This document shows positions 28,601 to 43,600 of a DNA stretch of 64,000 nt, in pieces (the first letter of the stretch is position 1; the number at the start of each line of letters is the position of its first letter). The notes below the pieces were generated by a model. It worked only from the letters and a program-made list of their open reading frames with translations. It was not told where the DNA came from and made no database searches. Source of the stretch: Mytilus californianus (Eukaryota > Mollusca > Bivalvia > Mytilida > Mytilidae); NCBI RefSeq assembly GCF_021869535.1, contig NW_026262581.1, forward strand, positions 120,370,771-120,434,770. The letters are read 5' to 3'. The position numbers and the translations under genes are program-made.

Positions 28601-31600
28601 AAATGTATTCAATTTTCCAATTGTAAACGTTTCATATTTCTATAGCAACATTTCATCTGCATGCACCTTTAATGCATAGGGAGTTTATACCTCCGAGTTG
28701 ATTCAATATTCAAGAGCCTGTCTTTCCTATCATGATTTACTTTACAGAGGTTGCTGCCAAAAAGGAAGCTATTGAACCAAATTGAAGTCGTCTCTCTTAT
28801 TTTATAGCTACCATCGTGATTTAAATTGCTTGATCATTGTTGTCAATATCTGAGTCAACCTTACTATTAGATAACCACAGATGTGTTCTATTTATTAATA
28901 AATGGAAAATGTGTCCCCATGGACACAGATGATGCCCCCGCTTGCATACAACATTATAAAGGGACATAACTCAAAAACAATAAAAGTGACGCTACCCAAA
29001 TTTGTACTAGATCTGAGTTTTGTGGTAATAAGTATTGTGTATAGGTTTCATAATGTTTGGTTGGGGCAAACTTAAGTTACAGAACGGAAACTAAAAATTT
29101 TGCAATTTTCGGTTTATAAAGGGGCATAACTCAAGAATGGTTAACGTGACCCCACCAAAATTCAACTTGAACTGTGTTTTGTGGTAATGAGCATTGTGTA
29201 TAAGTTTCATAACATTTGGTTGAGGCAACTTAAGTTAGAGAACGGAAACTAAAAATTTTGTAATTTTTTCATTTATAAAGGGACATAACTCTAGAACAGT
29301 TAGAGTGACGCTATCGGAAAATTTAAACTTGATCTGTATTATGTGGTAATAAGCATTGTGTATAAGTTTCATAACATTTGGCTGAGGCAAACTTTAGTTA
29401 GAGAACGGAAACTAAGAATTTTGGAATTTTTCCATTAATAAAGGGGCATAACTCTAGAACGGTTAAAGTGACGCTACCAAAATTCAAACTTGATCTGTAT
29501 TTTGTGGTAATAAGCATTTTGTATAAGTTTCATAACATTTGGTTAAGGCAAACTCAAGTTAGAGAACAGAAACCAATTTTGGGACGTACGGATGTACGTA
29601 CGTACAGACGGACAAGGGTAAAACTTAATGCCCCCGCCGTAATAAAAACACAATCCAAATCCTTTCCTCATTTATGACATACCAAATTTAACCCATCACC
29701 AGATGTATTGCATTATGCCAGGAGCAACATGAAAGGTGCTACTAGAGGAGCAGCACCTAATACTAGCCTGGAGCATCGGACTTCATACCTGGTTTTTGGT
29801 AGGGTTCATTTTACCCCAATCTTAAGTTTTCTGTGTGATGTTTTTTTTTGGATAATTGATTGTGTTTTGGTCCTTTTTATTTTGGCCATGGTGTTGTCCC
29901 TCTTCTGTCATTTTTATTCCTCTCTCTCTCTCTCTCCGCCCCCCCCCCCCCCCCCCCCCCTAAATGCAATTCCAGAAAATGCTGCAAGCAAATAATGCTT
30001 TCAAACTTTAAAATGCGAATTTTTACATTTGCAAATGTTATCCCATTGCAATTTTCACAATAATAAAACTTTTTTTGTGTTTATAATTGAATATATATAT
30101 ATTCACAAGAGAGCAATAATCTTTACTTAAATTGCATGTGTACGTCCTAATCAATGAAATATCATATAAGCTAATATTGATTTTATTTTCCTCCAAAGTT
30201 TCCAATATATGTACTAGTATATTAACATTGATTTATTTTTTAAGTCCTTTCAGCTGCACATCTCGTATTGTTTATTTTTAATGACTAGCGAATATTAGAA
30301 GTGCACAGCTACACTCTACAAAATTTTTGAAGTTAGCAAAGATAGTTCCCCTCTGATATCAAATATCTGACTGATAGAAAACATTTACAATTTCTTCAAT
30401 AAAATTTGCCAGACTGTCAGAATCAAAAGTCACATTTAGATTGACATCAACAACATTATAGAGGTATTGCACATTTCCAATAAGCATGCTGTTTTCATGA
30501 CTACAAACATGTTTTTAATAATAAACTCGTCATCACTGGTCAACTCCTTTATATGTGTGTTAAATAGTGGTTAAAATTGGTTTCAGTAAGTTTAGTCCTA
30601 AAAATGATCCAATGGTCATTTTAATAAAAATTTGAAGGAAATATTTAGAAAAGCTTTAAATTAATTAGCCTAATAGTTTCATACAACATACAAATAACCT
30701 ACTGTGGATTCATTTATTTTTGTGGGTACCAATTTTCGTGGATTAAGGAAAAATTGTAATTTCGTGAATATTTGATTTTGTAGTTTTACAAAATTTGCAT
30801 ACAAGCTTATAGAAAATTTGTTCTTCGTTGAACATTTAAGTTTGAGGTATATTAGTATACATGAAATCCATGAAAAATTGGTGTTCCACAAATAATAATG
30901 AATTGTGAAAAATGAAATACAGTAATAGATGCAACAGATAGATATAGCTCTAAACTTTTCTGTTCTCTTTGCCAGGTGAACTATAAATAATCTTTTTTTT
31001 TTTCTTTAAAAGAGTTCATTGTTAACCATCAATCGTAAGTGCAGATAACTTTAGCAAATGTTTTCTCTTCAAATATTTTTAAATACAATTCGGTTTACAA
31101 CCAAACTTGTACAATTGTGACCTAATTTTCTTGCAACCTTTCAGTTCTGTTTTAATGTTATGAAAAAATGTTAAAAAAAGAAACGTTGTTGAGAAACTTG
31201 TGTAAATCAAATTTAAAGTCCCATAAATCAAATTGCTTCTCATAAACAACATTTCTTTCACTACTAAAAAATATTAAAAGTGCTAAAATTCAAACTGACC
31301 ACTTGCAAGAAAATTAGTTAATACTTGTATAGGTTTGTAAAAGCATCTATATTTTTTAATATTTATTGGTTTATGTATTCCAACAAAAAATGATTACATA
31401 TTGTACTCATCAAACTGATTTTGCTTAAAAAAAAAAGAAAAAAGATTAGCAGTTGCATATATCATCCAACAATCGAATCAAATCTTCATCAAATCAAAAG
31501 CAATGAAAATGTCATGTGATTTTTAAATATTCTGTCACGGAATAAAATCATGAATACCTTGTTTTTATTATCATTGGTCGAAGAATTTCTTAAACATTTG

Positions 31601-34600
31601 TTTATTTAATGTTTGAGGAGAGGGAGTCAAATGGGAATACATATAACTATTTATTGATAGTATTTGTAAAAGCCATTCAGTAAACATGCGAGATGTAAGG
31701 CTTTCATCTAATGTATGATTAGACCTTATACAAGGGCCAGATACTTTTATTTAATATTTCTATACAACCAAAACTCCAATTTAATTAAATAATGTTCACA
31801 AAAGTTAATTTGATTAAATCGTAACTAATGACCGTGTAATTTAATATTGAAACTAAAAAATCATGCCACTTTCTCCTATGATTACATCCCAGCAGATTTA
31901 CACCTAACTACCAGTTATGATTTATTATAGAATTTCTGTCTTGTAAATAACATATTAATAAATATCATTTATCTCTTCCATACAAAAGCTTTATTAAAAC
32001 TGTTTTTTATTGCCTTCAACAACTGATAATACAATTGGCCTTGGAAATGGAACTTGACAATCTTAATTAAAAGATAATTTAATCTGTTGTGCACAAAATT
32101 TGCATGGTGACATAAACAGCTGGTTATAGTATTTTGATTTGCATGGTAAATAGCAGTAACTAACCCTCATGCATTAAAACGTTTTCTGACAAATGAATTA
32201 TTTCTAACAAATGTCAGTAACAAGAACATTGATTTTGTACAAAACATTTTGATGTCAATGTCTTTAATTTCAAATTCATAAATTATATGAAACCAAAAAA
32301 ATCAACTTAAATATCTCAAAATATTTTGGTCTGAGAAATTTCAGTACTTGTTCTATAACTTCAGAATAAACTCATCATAGATACCAGGATTAAAATTATG
32401 CATGCTGATGCATGTTTTGTCTACAAAAGACTCATTAGTGATTCTCGAATCAAAAAATTTTGTACGGCCAATTAAAGTACTCAGTTGAATAACAGAAGTG
32501 TCTCGGAAGATGAAATGTCAAGTGTAATTTTAATTTAATGCATAATCTATTGTATATTTGAAATATAAATGTACAATACTGTCACATGAACTATGCCATA
32601 CAGAAATGTCCACCTTGCAATCATTCAATACACCACATATAGTTAACCTATTGCTAAATGTGCAGTATATCTGTGCAATGGATAGTACTTAATCACAAAA
32701 ACATAAAGATAACTTTTGAGCCATGATAATGAGGTCAAAGTTAGACAAACCTGCCAGACAGACATGTTCACCATACGATCATTTTATAAACCAAATAAAG
32801 TTAGCATATAGCTTATAGTACCTGAGAAAGAACTTACGATAAAAACTTAACATTGACCAATGAATCATCAAAATGAGGTCAAGGTCAAATGAACTATGAA
32901 AGACAGAAATGTATACCATGCAATCATTTCATACACCAAATTTAGTTAACCTATTGCTTGAAGTATTGGAGAAATAAATGGGGAATATGTCCATGGGACA
33001 CAGATGATGCCCCCGCTTGCATATCATAATGAAGTAATAAAGGGACATAACTAAAGAAAAGTAAAAGTGATGCTACCCAAATTTGTACTTGATCTGAGTT
33101 TTGTGGTAATAAGTATTGTGTATAAGTCTCATAACATTTGGTTGTGGCTAACTTAAGTTAGAGAACGGAAACCAAAAATTCAGCAATTTTTATGTTTATA
33201 AAGGGGCATAACTCAAGAACGGTATAAGTGACGCCACCCAATTTCAAACTTGATCTGTGTTATGTGGCAATTACCATTTTGTATAAGTTTCATAACATTT
33301 GGTTGAGGCAAACTAAAGTTAGAGAACAGAAACAAGAAAGTTCAGCAATTTTTTATGTTTGGAAAGGGGCATAACTCAAGAATGGTAAAAGTGACGCCAC
33401 CCAATTTCGAACATGATCTGTATTTTATGGTAATAAGCATTGTGTATAAGTTTCATAACATTTGGTTGAGACAAACTAAAGTTAGAGAACGGAAACCAAC
33501 TTTGACCAATGAACAATGAAATTGAGGTCAAGGTCATTTGAAACCTGCCAGACAGACATGTACACCTTAATGTCACTACATACACCAATTATAGTTGACC
33601 TACTGCATATAGTAACCTCCTCCTTTGTTTTCAATCTACATGTTGTGTGAAATGAACATTAAAATATAAAGACATATAAAATGGGAAAATATCTTTAAAC
33701 AGCTCCGTAATAGAAGATGCACAACCTCAAAAGGTTTTCAAACTTTCTGAGGAGTTCTGAAGATTTGGGTTAAAAACAAAAACTCAACTTTCTAAGCAGT
33801 TCTGAAGATCTGGGTTAAAAACAAAAACTGTTACCACAAAATTTATCAAACAATACCATAATAGTAGGTGCACAAATCCAATATACATGTGTAATCATTC
33901 TGTAAAGGAGAAGGTCGGGTAAGGGCTAGTTTTGGCCTAATATTTGAAGTAAATCTAATGAAAGATTTTTCACATTTTTTAAACACTTAAGTGTCTACTT
34001 CAGTCGATTCAATAAGTTTATGTAAAAGATTAGGACTGATTTGGTCATTAAAGAAGCTCAAATTCAAGCTTAAATATGAAAAATCTATTAAATATGAAAT
34101 AAAACGTCACTTTTCAGATGGTTTTTGTCTAAATGTAAGTGGCCGCATTCGTGTTCAGTCTGATATATACATGTTATGTATTATCATCAAATACAACATA
34201 TATCTAAATATTAAGACTGAACAGAAATGCGGCCACTTCCATTTTAGACAAAAACCGTCTTAAAATTAGCACAAATGCTAAAATTGTGAAGATTTCAGTA
34301 ATATTGCAGGAATTTATGAAGCTAGTACCTGATGCATGTGCATTGTATTGTCAAAAACAGCCCATATTTATGGAACAGAAGCATTCTACATTCCAATAAA
34401 TACCTAACAGTTTACATTTTAACAAATTTGTAAAACTGCTATATTTTGGGGCCAAAAATAGGTCTTACCGAGCCTACTCTTTTCAAGGATATTGGTTGAA
34501 ATCTGTAGGAGTTGACAACACAAATTTAGAGTAGGTAGTGTTAGCGGAAACACAGATTTTTTAGGCTATATCAATATCAATGAAGACAAAATTCAGTTTA

Positions 34601-37600
34601 AAATATATACAAGAGTGCACACGCTGAAATGTCTCAACTTCTTTACTAACCATTGATTTTATGTTGATAGTCCTAAATACAAAGCTTTACTACAAGTAAC
34701 ACATAAACTTAACATGATCCAAGAACATGAGGTCAAGGTCAGATAAACCAAACGAGAAATACATGTACACCTTACAATCATTCAATAAACCAAACATAGT
34801 TGACCTATTGCTTATTGTTTCTAAGAAACAGTCTTAAACAAGAAAACTTAACATTGACCAATGAACCATGAAAATGAGGTCAAGGTCAGATGAACCATGC
34901 CAGACAGACATGTACACCTTACAATCAATTTAGGCATTAAATATAGTTGACCCATTGCTTAAAGTATCTAAAAAACAAACTTAACCATGAAAACTTAACA
35001 TTGACCAATGAACCATGAAAATGAGGTCAAGCTCAGATGATACCTGCCAGACAGACATTTACATCTTACAATCCTTCCATACATCAAATATAGTTGATCT
35101 ATTGCTTATAGTTGAAGAAAAACAGACCAAAACACAAAAACTTAACACTGAGAAATAAACCGTGAAAATGAGTTCAAGGTCAAATAAAACCTGTGAGACT
35201 GACATGTACATCATAAAATATTTCCATACACCATTTATAGTTGACCTATTGCATATAGTATTAGAAAAAAAGACCAAAACTCAAAAACTTAACTTTGACC
35301 ACTGAACCATGAAAATGAGGTCAAGGTCAGATGACACCTACCAGTTGGACATGTACACCTTACAATCATTCCATATACCAAATATAGTAGACCTACTGCT
35401 TATAGTATCTGATATATGGACTTGACCACGAAAACTTAACCTTGTTCACTGATCTATGAAATGAGGTCGAGGTCAAATGAAAATTGTCTGACGGGCATGA
35501 GGACCTTGCAAGGTACGCACATACTAAGTTATCCTATTACTCATAATAAGAAAGAAATTAACATTACAAAAAAGGTTGACTTTTTTTTCAAGTAGTCACT
35601 GAACCATGAAAATGAGGTCAAGGACAATGGACATATGACAGACGGAAACTTCGTAACATAAGGCATATATATACAAAGTATGAAGCATCCAGGTCTTCTA
35701 GCTTCTAAAATATAAAGCTTTTAAGAAGTTAGCTAATGCCGTCGCCGGATCACTATCCCTATGTCGATCTTTCTGCAAAAAAGTTGCAGGCTCGACAAAA
35801 AACAAACTTCTGTGTGATACAGCATATACCAAATGTTCTGTTTAATACCTGATTTTATCATTTACATTTGCATACTTAAAAATTATTGAGATTTTTCCCT
35901 CCATTAACTTCATGTTGTCTAACAAAATTTTAATTTCCCAATCCCAGTCTAAAAAGGCCTGATCCATCATGATGGGTTCCTTTGGATGTGTTAATTGATT
36001 CATATCAGTGTATTTAGGGTACATAAAATTCTATGATACCAATTACTTGTATTTTGAGTAAACATTTATGATTTAACAGTAGTATCATTCTATTGTCCAT
36101 ACAGATCATGGTTTATTCTGAACCATTGAAAATCTTGGTTTTAGAACAAAGTTTTGAACAAAAATCTTCTGATGTGCAATATGCTTCAGAATATGAAAAA
36201 CAAGAAATGATTGTAACAGGATGCTGTGACGAAGTCTCCCAAATGACGCTCCCATAATTCGTAATTCCCAGGGTCGCCTGACATTGGGCAAAGTCCAGTG
36301 AAAATTGGTTTGGTCCGGTAAAGTTATATGCATTAATGATGCCTGGGGACTAACCCTGTATATCATTCAAATCATCTTGGCATGACAAATCAGAATATAT
36401 ATGGTTTAGGGGTGGGGATCTCAACCATTTACAAGATACTAGAACATTGGGGGTTGGGGGGAACCCCTGGGGACTGACCCTATACATCATTCAAATGTTC
36501 GAGACATGACGAACAGGAATATATATGGTTTAGGGGTGGGGATCTCAACCATTTACAAGATACTAGAACATTGGGGGTGGGGGGAACCCCTGGGGACTGA
36601 CCATATACATCATTCAAATGTTCGAGACATGACGAACAGGAATATATATGGTATAGGGGTGGGGATCTCGACCATTTACAAGATATTAGAACTTTCTCAA
36701 ATGGCAGGGGGTCTGGATGACCCCTGGGGACTAACCCTGTTTATCATTCAAACCATCTTTGCATGACAAACCAGAATATATATGGTTTAGGGGTGGGGAT
36801 CTTGACCACTTACAAGATAATAGAACTTTCTTAAATGGCAGGGGGTGGGGTGACCCCTGGGGACTAACCCTGTATTTCATTTGATGTGCTCTATCATGAC
36901 AAACCAGAATATATATGGTTTAGGGGTGGGGATCTCGACCATTTACAAGGTATTAGACCTTTCTTAAATGGCAGGGGGTCGGGATGACCCCTGGGGACTA
37001 ACCCTGTATATCATTCAAACCATCTTAGCATGACAAACCAGAATATATATGGTTTAAGGGTGGGGATCTTGACCACTTACAAGATATTAGAACTTTCTTA
37101 AATGGCAGGGGGTGGTGATGACCCCTGGGGACTAACCCTGTATTTCATTAAATGGGCTTTATCATTTAGAACATTTTCAATTAAAAACATTGTGTCTATC
37201 ACAAACCGTTTTCATTATTTATAATCATTTGAAAATTTAAAAAATAATCCCATAGGGTTCTATAGTAAAACCCTCTTTTCTTTTTGCCCCTAAAAGTACC
37301 CCTTTATAAACCACATTGCACAAACAAAACCCTGATTGCACTTCTAGACATGTTAGTCTAACATATTGTAAAACCCTAAGTTAATCTGACAAGCGGTTTT
37401 GGAGAACGGGTGCGGACAAGTTCAAATTTAAAAGTGGCGGAAGCAGAAGAGGAAGAAGAAGAAGAAGAAGAACTAGAATTGCCATTGCAAGCAATAGCAG
37501 ATGTCACCCTGGTCTGCCAATTGCCACTCAACAGCAGCCATTTCGAAATTTTCCATCAGTGAATGCAGATTTATGCATGACAACAGATCTATCTGTTTTT

Positions 37601-40600
37601 AATTCCAATGAATTTGGAGCATTTTGATATTTTTTGTATTTTTGCTGTTTCCATGGTAACGGCCGCCATTTTAAAAATTCCAAAGTCAAACTACTGCTGC
37701 ATATTGTTTTCCCCATAATAATATACCATCATATTACATTTAATGTCTGTAGACCTATTTTAACACTAATGTTCTGGAATGTTCCATGAAAAATTCACCC
37801 CCCTCAAATTATGCCAAGGAGACCCCACAGTTGAAATAAAAATGTTCCATGTTGAAGTGTGCATGAGTCTCTTAATATCATAGAAGTTTCATATAAATTG
37901 GAACACATTTCTATTTTTCACATTTTTGCGGTTTCCATGGCAATGGCAGCCATTTTTTTTATTCCAAAGTCAGGTGCACAACTTCACATGGTGGTTAACA
38001 TTATGGTATAGTTCCATCACAATTGGTCCATTCAATCCGAGAACTAAGCTGGACAAAAAGTGTGGGATAAGAATAATAAAAAAAAGAATCGAACAATAAC
38101 AATATGTCACCCGACCTCCGTCAGGGTGACATAATAATAATAATAATAATAAGAACTGAGCAAAACCAATAAGTCTTCCCAAACTTCGTTTGGGAGACTT
38201 AAAAATCATAAAGGGTTCCGCTGAACCCTGTGTCTCACCTACGATTGCTGCTGTCAGTGTATAAGTGTAATGTTGACTTACAAAGTGAGTCCATTTATCA
38301 GTAAAGTACAGAATTAAAAAAAAACTTTTTCTTTTGATGCTATTTCTTGGTCTTGAAGATCAGTTTATGTCCAAGTTTAATAACAATCCATGAAAGTTTA
38401 CAAATCTATCATGTAAAAAACAATTTAATCCCAGGCTGCCTGTAAATTTTTAGCTGTAAAAACTAAGTCCATCTATCAGAAAAATACTAAAAATGGAAAA
38501 AAAAAAATTTCAAAAGTTTGCTTCAGACATACTATTTATCATAATAAAGCTTCTGCCAAAGTTATATATAATTCTATGAAGGTTTGACAAAGTAACTGAT
38601 ATGTAACAAACTCTAACCCCAGACTGTATCTCCTTGTTAACTGTAGAAAAAATTAAGTCCATTTATCAGTCAAATACAGAAAAACGAAAATAAATATTTT
38701 CAAAATTTTGCTCTGGATACTGTATTTTCATTAAATTCCATAAAGGTTTCACAAGTTATTGAAGACTGAAAAACTTTGACCTCAGACTGAGCGTGAATGT
38801 TAACTGTAAAAAAACGAAATCCATTTATTAGTAAAATATGGAAAAATGAAATTAAATATTTTCAAAATTTTGCTCTGGATACTGTCTTTTGGTCATAAAC
38901 AAACTTCTTTCTAAATATCATAAAATTCCATGAAGGTTTCACAAAGTTATTGATGACTGAAAAACTTTAACCTCAGACTAAATCTGAATGTTAACTGTAA
39001 AAAAACTAAGTCTATTTATCAGTAATATACGGAAAAATGAAAATAAATATTTTCAAATTTTAGCTCTGGATACTGTCTTTTGGTCATAAACAACCTTCTA
39101 TCCAAATTTCATAAAATTCCCTAAAAGTTTGTCAACGTTATTGATGTCTAAAAAAACTTTAACCACAAACTGAACCTTAATGTTGACACTGTCAATGCTG
39201 AAACGGGAATCTAGGATTGCTATGTCTCACTATAGCGACATAAATGTTGCAGGTTCAACAAAAAACATGGGAAAGAATTGAAATGCAAATCTTCAACAGA
39301 ATTAACAGTATTTCCAATTTCAAAGCCTTCTACGTGAGTGACTAAAAGACATTTCTTCTTAATCAATCTCTCATTAGAATGATATATTTAATTGGAAAAT
39401 TTATCCTGAGAGCTTAATGTATAAGATTTCTGCTTCAGAGTACACTAAGCATTGTAAAACAATGACATAATGAAATGTGACTAATGTTCTGATCTGTTTA
39501 TCTCCTATATCTATTTTACTACCATTCTATGGATAAGAAACCTATAGCTATTTACAGTGCAAAACAGTATCTAGGAAAAACAACCAATCATCCAGAACAA
39601 ATAATATAGTCATTGTATCAAAATCATCTCAATTAAAGAAATATTTGTAACCATCCTACCAACTAATCAAATAATTTACTTTTTACAAGTGTCTCTGACA
39701 ATGTCTGCAATGGTTGATTGTATTATCTTTTCAGCTATGATCTCAGAAATTTAATTAAACGATGTCAGAGAAAAAAAACAAGCTGAATATTAAGTTGTAA
39801 AAACCAGTGGAAAATTAATCAAAAATGATCAGACCAATGTTTTTTTCAAGTGACAGCGATAATTCACGTAAAACGTCAATATTAAACAATTTGATACCAA
39901 TACTTGCGTTAGGACGGAGTGACCTTTATACAATGGTCAGCTCATCCTACATTGTCCTATCTAATTTCTATAACTCTACTACACAGAAACACGGAAATGA
40001 TGTATCTAGGATTAATTTTCACAGAACAATGATTTTCAATATAGACTTATTTTACTTAAATTACTACCATTCCTGGTGTTCCATTCTTGTTGTTCCATGA
40101 CAAACATTTCCAGCCAGTGGCATAGCTACTATTGAAGCAACAACACACTTGCATGCACAAACAGCAAATCAGAAAAACATTATTGAAAGAAAAACATTGC
40201 AAAAGATGAAGACAAAGAGAATGTATCCATCAAATCAAAATGCCTTCCAAACTAACCTGATATCAGCGAACATTCAAAAGAAGACATGATGAGAGATCAT
40301 TATAATTTCAATAAATTCTGACAAATTTACTTACTGCAGACGATTTTCCCTTCTCTGCTAAGTAAATTTAAACTATATAAAAGAACATGTGGGAGAAGGA
40401 GGTTGATATATACTCTTGCCCAGGTGAATTAATTGGTTATGTGTATAATTACTATGTTACTACTACAGGTCAAGGTAGAGAAAAAGGACTTTGTCAAAGA
40501 TTTTGATAAAATTTTGAATACAACTTAGGCTTGTTGAACTAAAACAGAATATAGCAAAATAATGCATTTATTTCTTTTATTGAACTGTTACTAAATGAAT

Positions 40601-43600
40601 TCTATAAAAATACGTGATTATTTGAATAGAAAGAATTCTTAGATTTGTCTTAAAATCCTCAAATTTCCAATTAGAAACCCATAGGCATTGCAAGGTACAC
40701 CATACCAAATATAGTTATCCTATTACTCATAAAAACAGAAAAATTAACATTACAAAAAAATCTTAACTTTTTTTTCAAGTGGTCACTGAACCATGAAAAT
40801 GAAGTCAAGGACAATGAACATATGACAGACGGAAACTTCATAACATAAGGCATCTATATACAAAGTATGGAGTGCAGTCACTGAAGCAGAATGATATTTC
40901 AATGGTAACAATATACTTGGTTTTTCATTATATGCATTTTTTTTTAAATAAATACAACAGAAATTGATAAATATTTTTATTAAAATAATAGTATACCAAG
41001 TGTGATGTCCAATTTACTATGCACATTCAAAATTCCACCAATGCCCTTTTTTGTTCAGTTTTAGTGGAAAATTGTGTTCATAATATTTGCTATTATCGCA
41101 TAATGGCAACTGGGTTTTTAAACCATAATTTAAAGGAGATCACACGGAAGTATTGAATTTGCCTACAGTCAGGTAGAAATTTGAATTGACAGATTTTTTA
41201 AATTATTTTGAATCATTCTTATTTTTATTGACTTTTTTATGGCAAAAAAATTTGGTTGCCTCAGTCATAGCCAAGTTTCATGGGGGTTAGAACTGTCTTA
41301 TCTCACTTCAATTTTACAGAGAGAGGCGATTGATACCAAAGGGAAATTCAAACCCACAAGTCAAAAAACTAACTGACAATGCCTTAGCCAAAAAAAACAT
41401 TCATCCTATTTTGACTGCTCAAAATTCAAGAGTCTATACTAAATTGAGGTGAATTATGTGGCCTTCCAATAAACGTTTCGATTCCTAACATCACTGAAGA
41501 GACATTAATTGTCGAAATCCGAATATGGTGTACAAAATATCTTTGCACCTTTGTTTGCTGTATACCATCTTTGCCGCAAGTTTATTGTTTTCTGTTTGGT
41601 ATCAAATTTATAGTTAATATCCATTTATTACACCTTGTGATCCGTTTATTTGGCAATCGTCAATGGCAATCAGTAGGAATTAAGAACATTTGTTGTTCGA
41701 CCTGTTAGTCAAATGCGTTTTGTTAAAATATACTTTTTCACTTTTTTGGTCTTTTGGAAAATGTTGTTTGTGCTGTATTTAGACCCCTCTAACAAGAAAT
41801 TTGTTTTGCATGCACACATATAAAAATTGTGGTTTTAATCCAACGCAATCATAGGTTTGAACGTTGCTTTCAATTTAGACTTGTTTATATATATATATTA
41901 AGTGTTATATATATATGAACTAAAATGGCAATGTTGGATTGGGTAATCAACCAATAATCAATAATGTATCATCTGCCCAAAGTTTGGCAGCTATATGGCC
42001 TTCACACAATTCTTTAGAAGGTTTTTCATTTTCCAAGAAAAGATGAGAAAAGACTGCACTGGCCCTTTTCTGCCAGGTGACCTTAAAATGTTTATATGTT
42101 GGAAGATTTTTTCAAAATATTTTTCTGCAATTTCAGAAAACCTCATCAATTACAACAACAGACAAAGGAACAGCAGGATGTGCTTTTTATAACCACAATC
42201 AAAACCAGTTACACACTGCATCTAAAATGTCAAACTCTTATCCATTATGAAACACCTACATGGAAACATCTTAACAATACTGAAAAATCCATACATGGTT
42301 AAATCTGTCAAAAATCAGATATGTTACTCAAAATTTACAGTGCTTCTATATCTATTACTAAATGGACAATAACTTCCCTTTAATTAATGAAACGTGAAAA
42401 AAACATTAAAAGATAAGGATAATTTATTACCTTGTCAGAAAAATAAGTTGGTCATTACTATAACATAAAATTGATAAACAATCAACAAAAATCTATATTT
42501 TATGCATGACTGGGTTTACAGGAAAGTAAGAAAGATGTCATTTTAAATTAATGTAGGCTTGTAACAGTATAAAACTGTGATCTGTAGTGAACTTGTTTGT
42601 TTTAATTGACTATTTTGCATATTTAAACTCAAAAATATGTGGCCCGTGATATAAACTAACTGTCTCATTTCATCTTTACCAACTTTAAAAAAAATTTCTT
42701 TATGAAATTACTAACAAATCTGTTGTTTTTCTGAATATCCTCGCCAAAATTTCAAAATATCAATTTTGTACGATCTTCTTAAGAAAAATACTGAAGGGTC
42801 TTTTCAAAATTTTAAATTTCTTAAACTAATAACAAAATTGTGTTAAGAATACTCATTGGAAAAAGGAAGCGAAAAGTCATGTCTGCATACAAAAACCAAA
42901 TAACTGTTAGTTTTTTCAGTTAAATCCAGATGAACTTGAAATGAAATTGTTCAATTTTTCCAATAATTTTCTAAAAAGAATGCAGGAAAAAATAACATTA
43001 AAACAGAGATTGATCATTGATATTGACAGACGAAAATTGTATGTAAATATTTCACTTGTTAAATTTGGAAGCAATGTTTGCTTGCCTGAATATTCCATTT
43101 GAAAAACATGTTTACAAAATAAAAACATTTTAAAATCCTGAACCAATATATACAAGCTTTTATATCGAACATCTCCTACCACTTATTTTTTTAAAATATC
43201 ATGCAAAGTTATTAACAAGGAATGAGCTGTCAAATTGACAGCAATCTGAGTTTTCTGTATTTTGAAAGGCGCTTTCAGCCTTTTTGACCTGCCACATTCT
43301 ATGCCTAGCTATTTTCCAATCTGTCATGGACCATAACTCATGAACGTCAAAAATGAAAATCGTCAATGCTATTTTCCAATCTATCAATGACCATAACTCA
43401 TGAACGGCAAAAATAAACTAGAGGCTCTCAAGAGCCTGTGTCGCTCACCTGTATTTACTGATGCTTTGGAAATCATGTAAAATAAGGTTAAAATCATAAT
43501 TAATAGTATTAGATATTAGATATTATAATGATATCTAAGATAATAACAAAAAACTGCAAAATTTCTGTAAAATTACTAACTCAGGGGCAGCAACCCAACA

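Larger units (their letters stand above)
36231..38200 (+). mobile_element. Nested hairpin-ended elements, AAGTCTYCCCAAA family with inserts
   Basis: Left gaagtctcccaaatgacg and right aagtcttcccaaacttcg followed by tttgggagactt are matching ends; the right is a 12-bp-stem hairpin with loop cttcg. Inside are a 123-134-bp tandem array (about 36380-37165), a (GAA)n tract (37447-37470) ending in 'ttgccattgcaagcaatag', and a second complete element at 37500-38150. At least two insertion events are therefore stacked. Confidence 0.6.

Noticed and set aside
29708-30063. Proline-rich frames ending in a P-run
   Set aside because: They read through a (TC)n and C22 tract in a dispersed repeat.
36506-36766. 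86-residue frame with repeated GVGISTIYKILE
   Set aside because: It spans about two units of the 124-bp tandem array; no protein family recognised.
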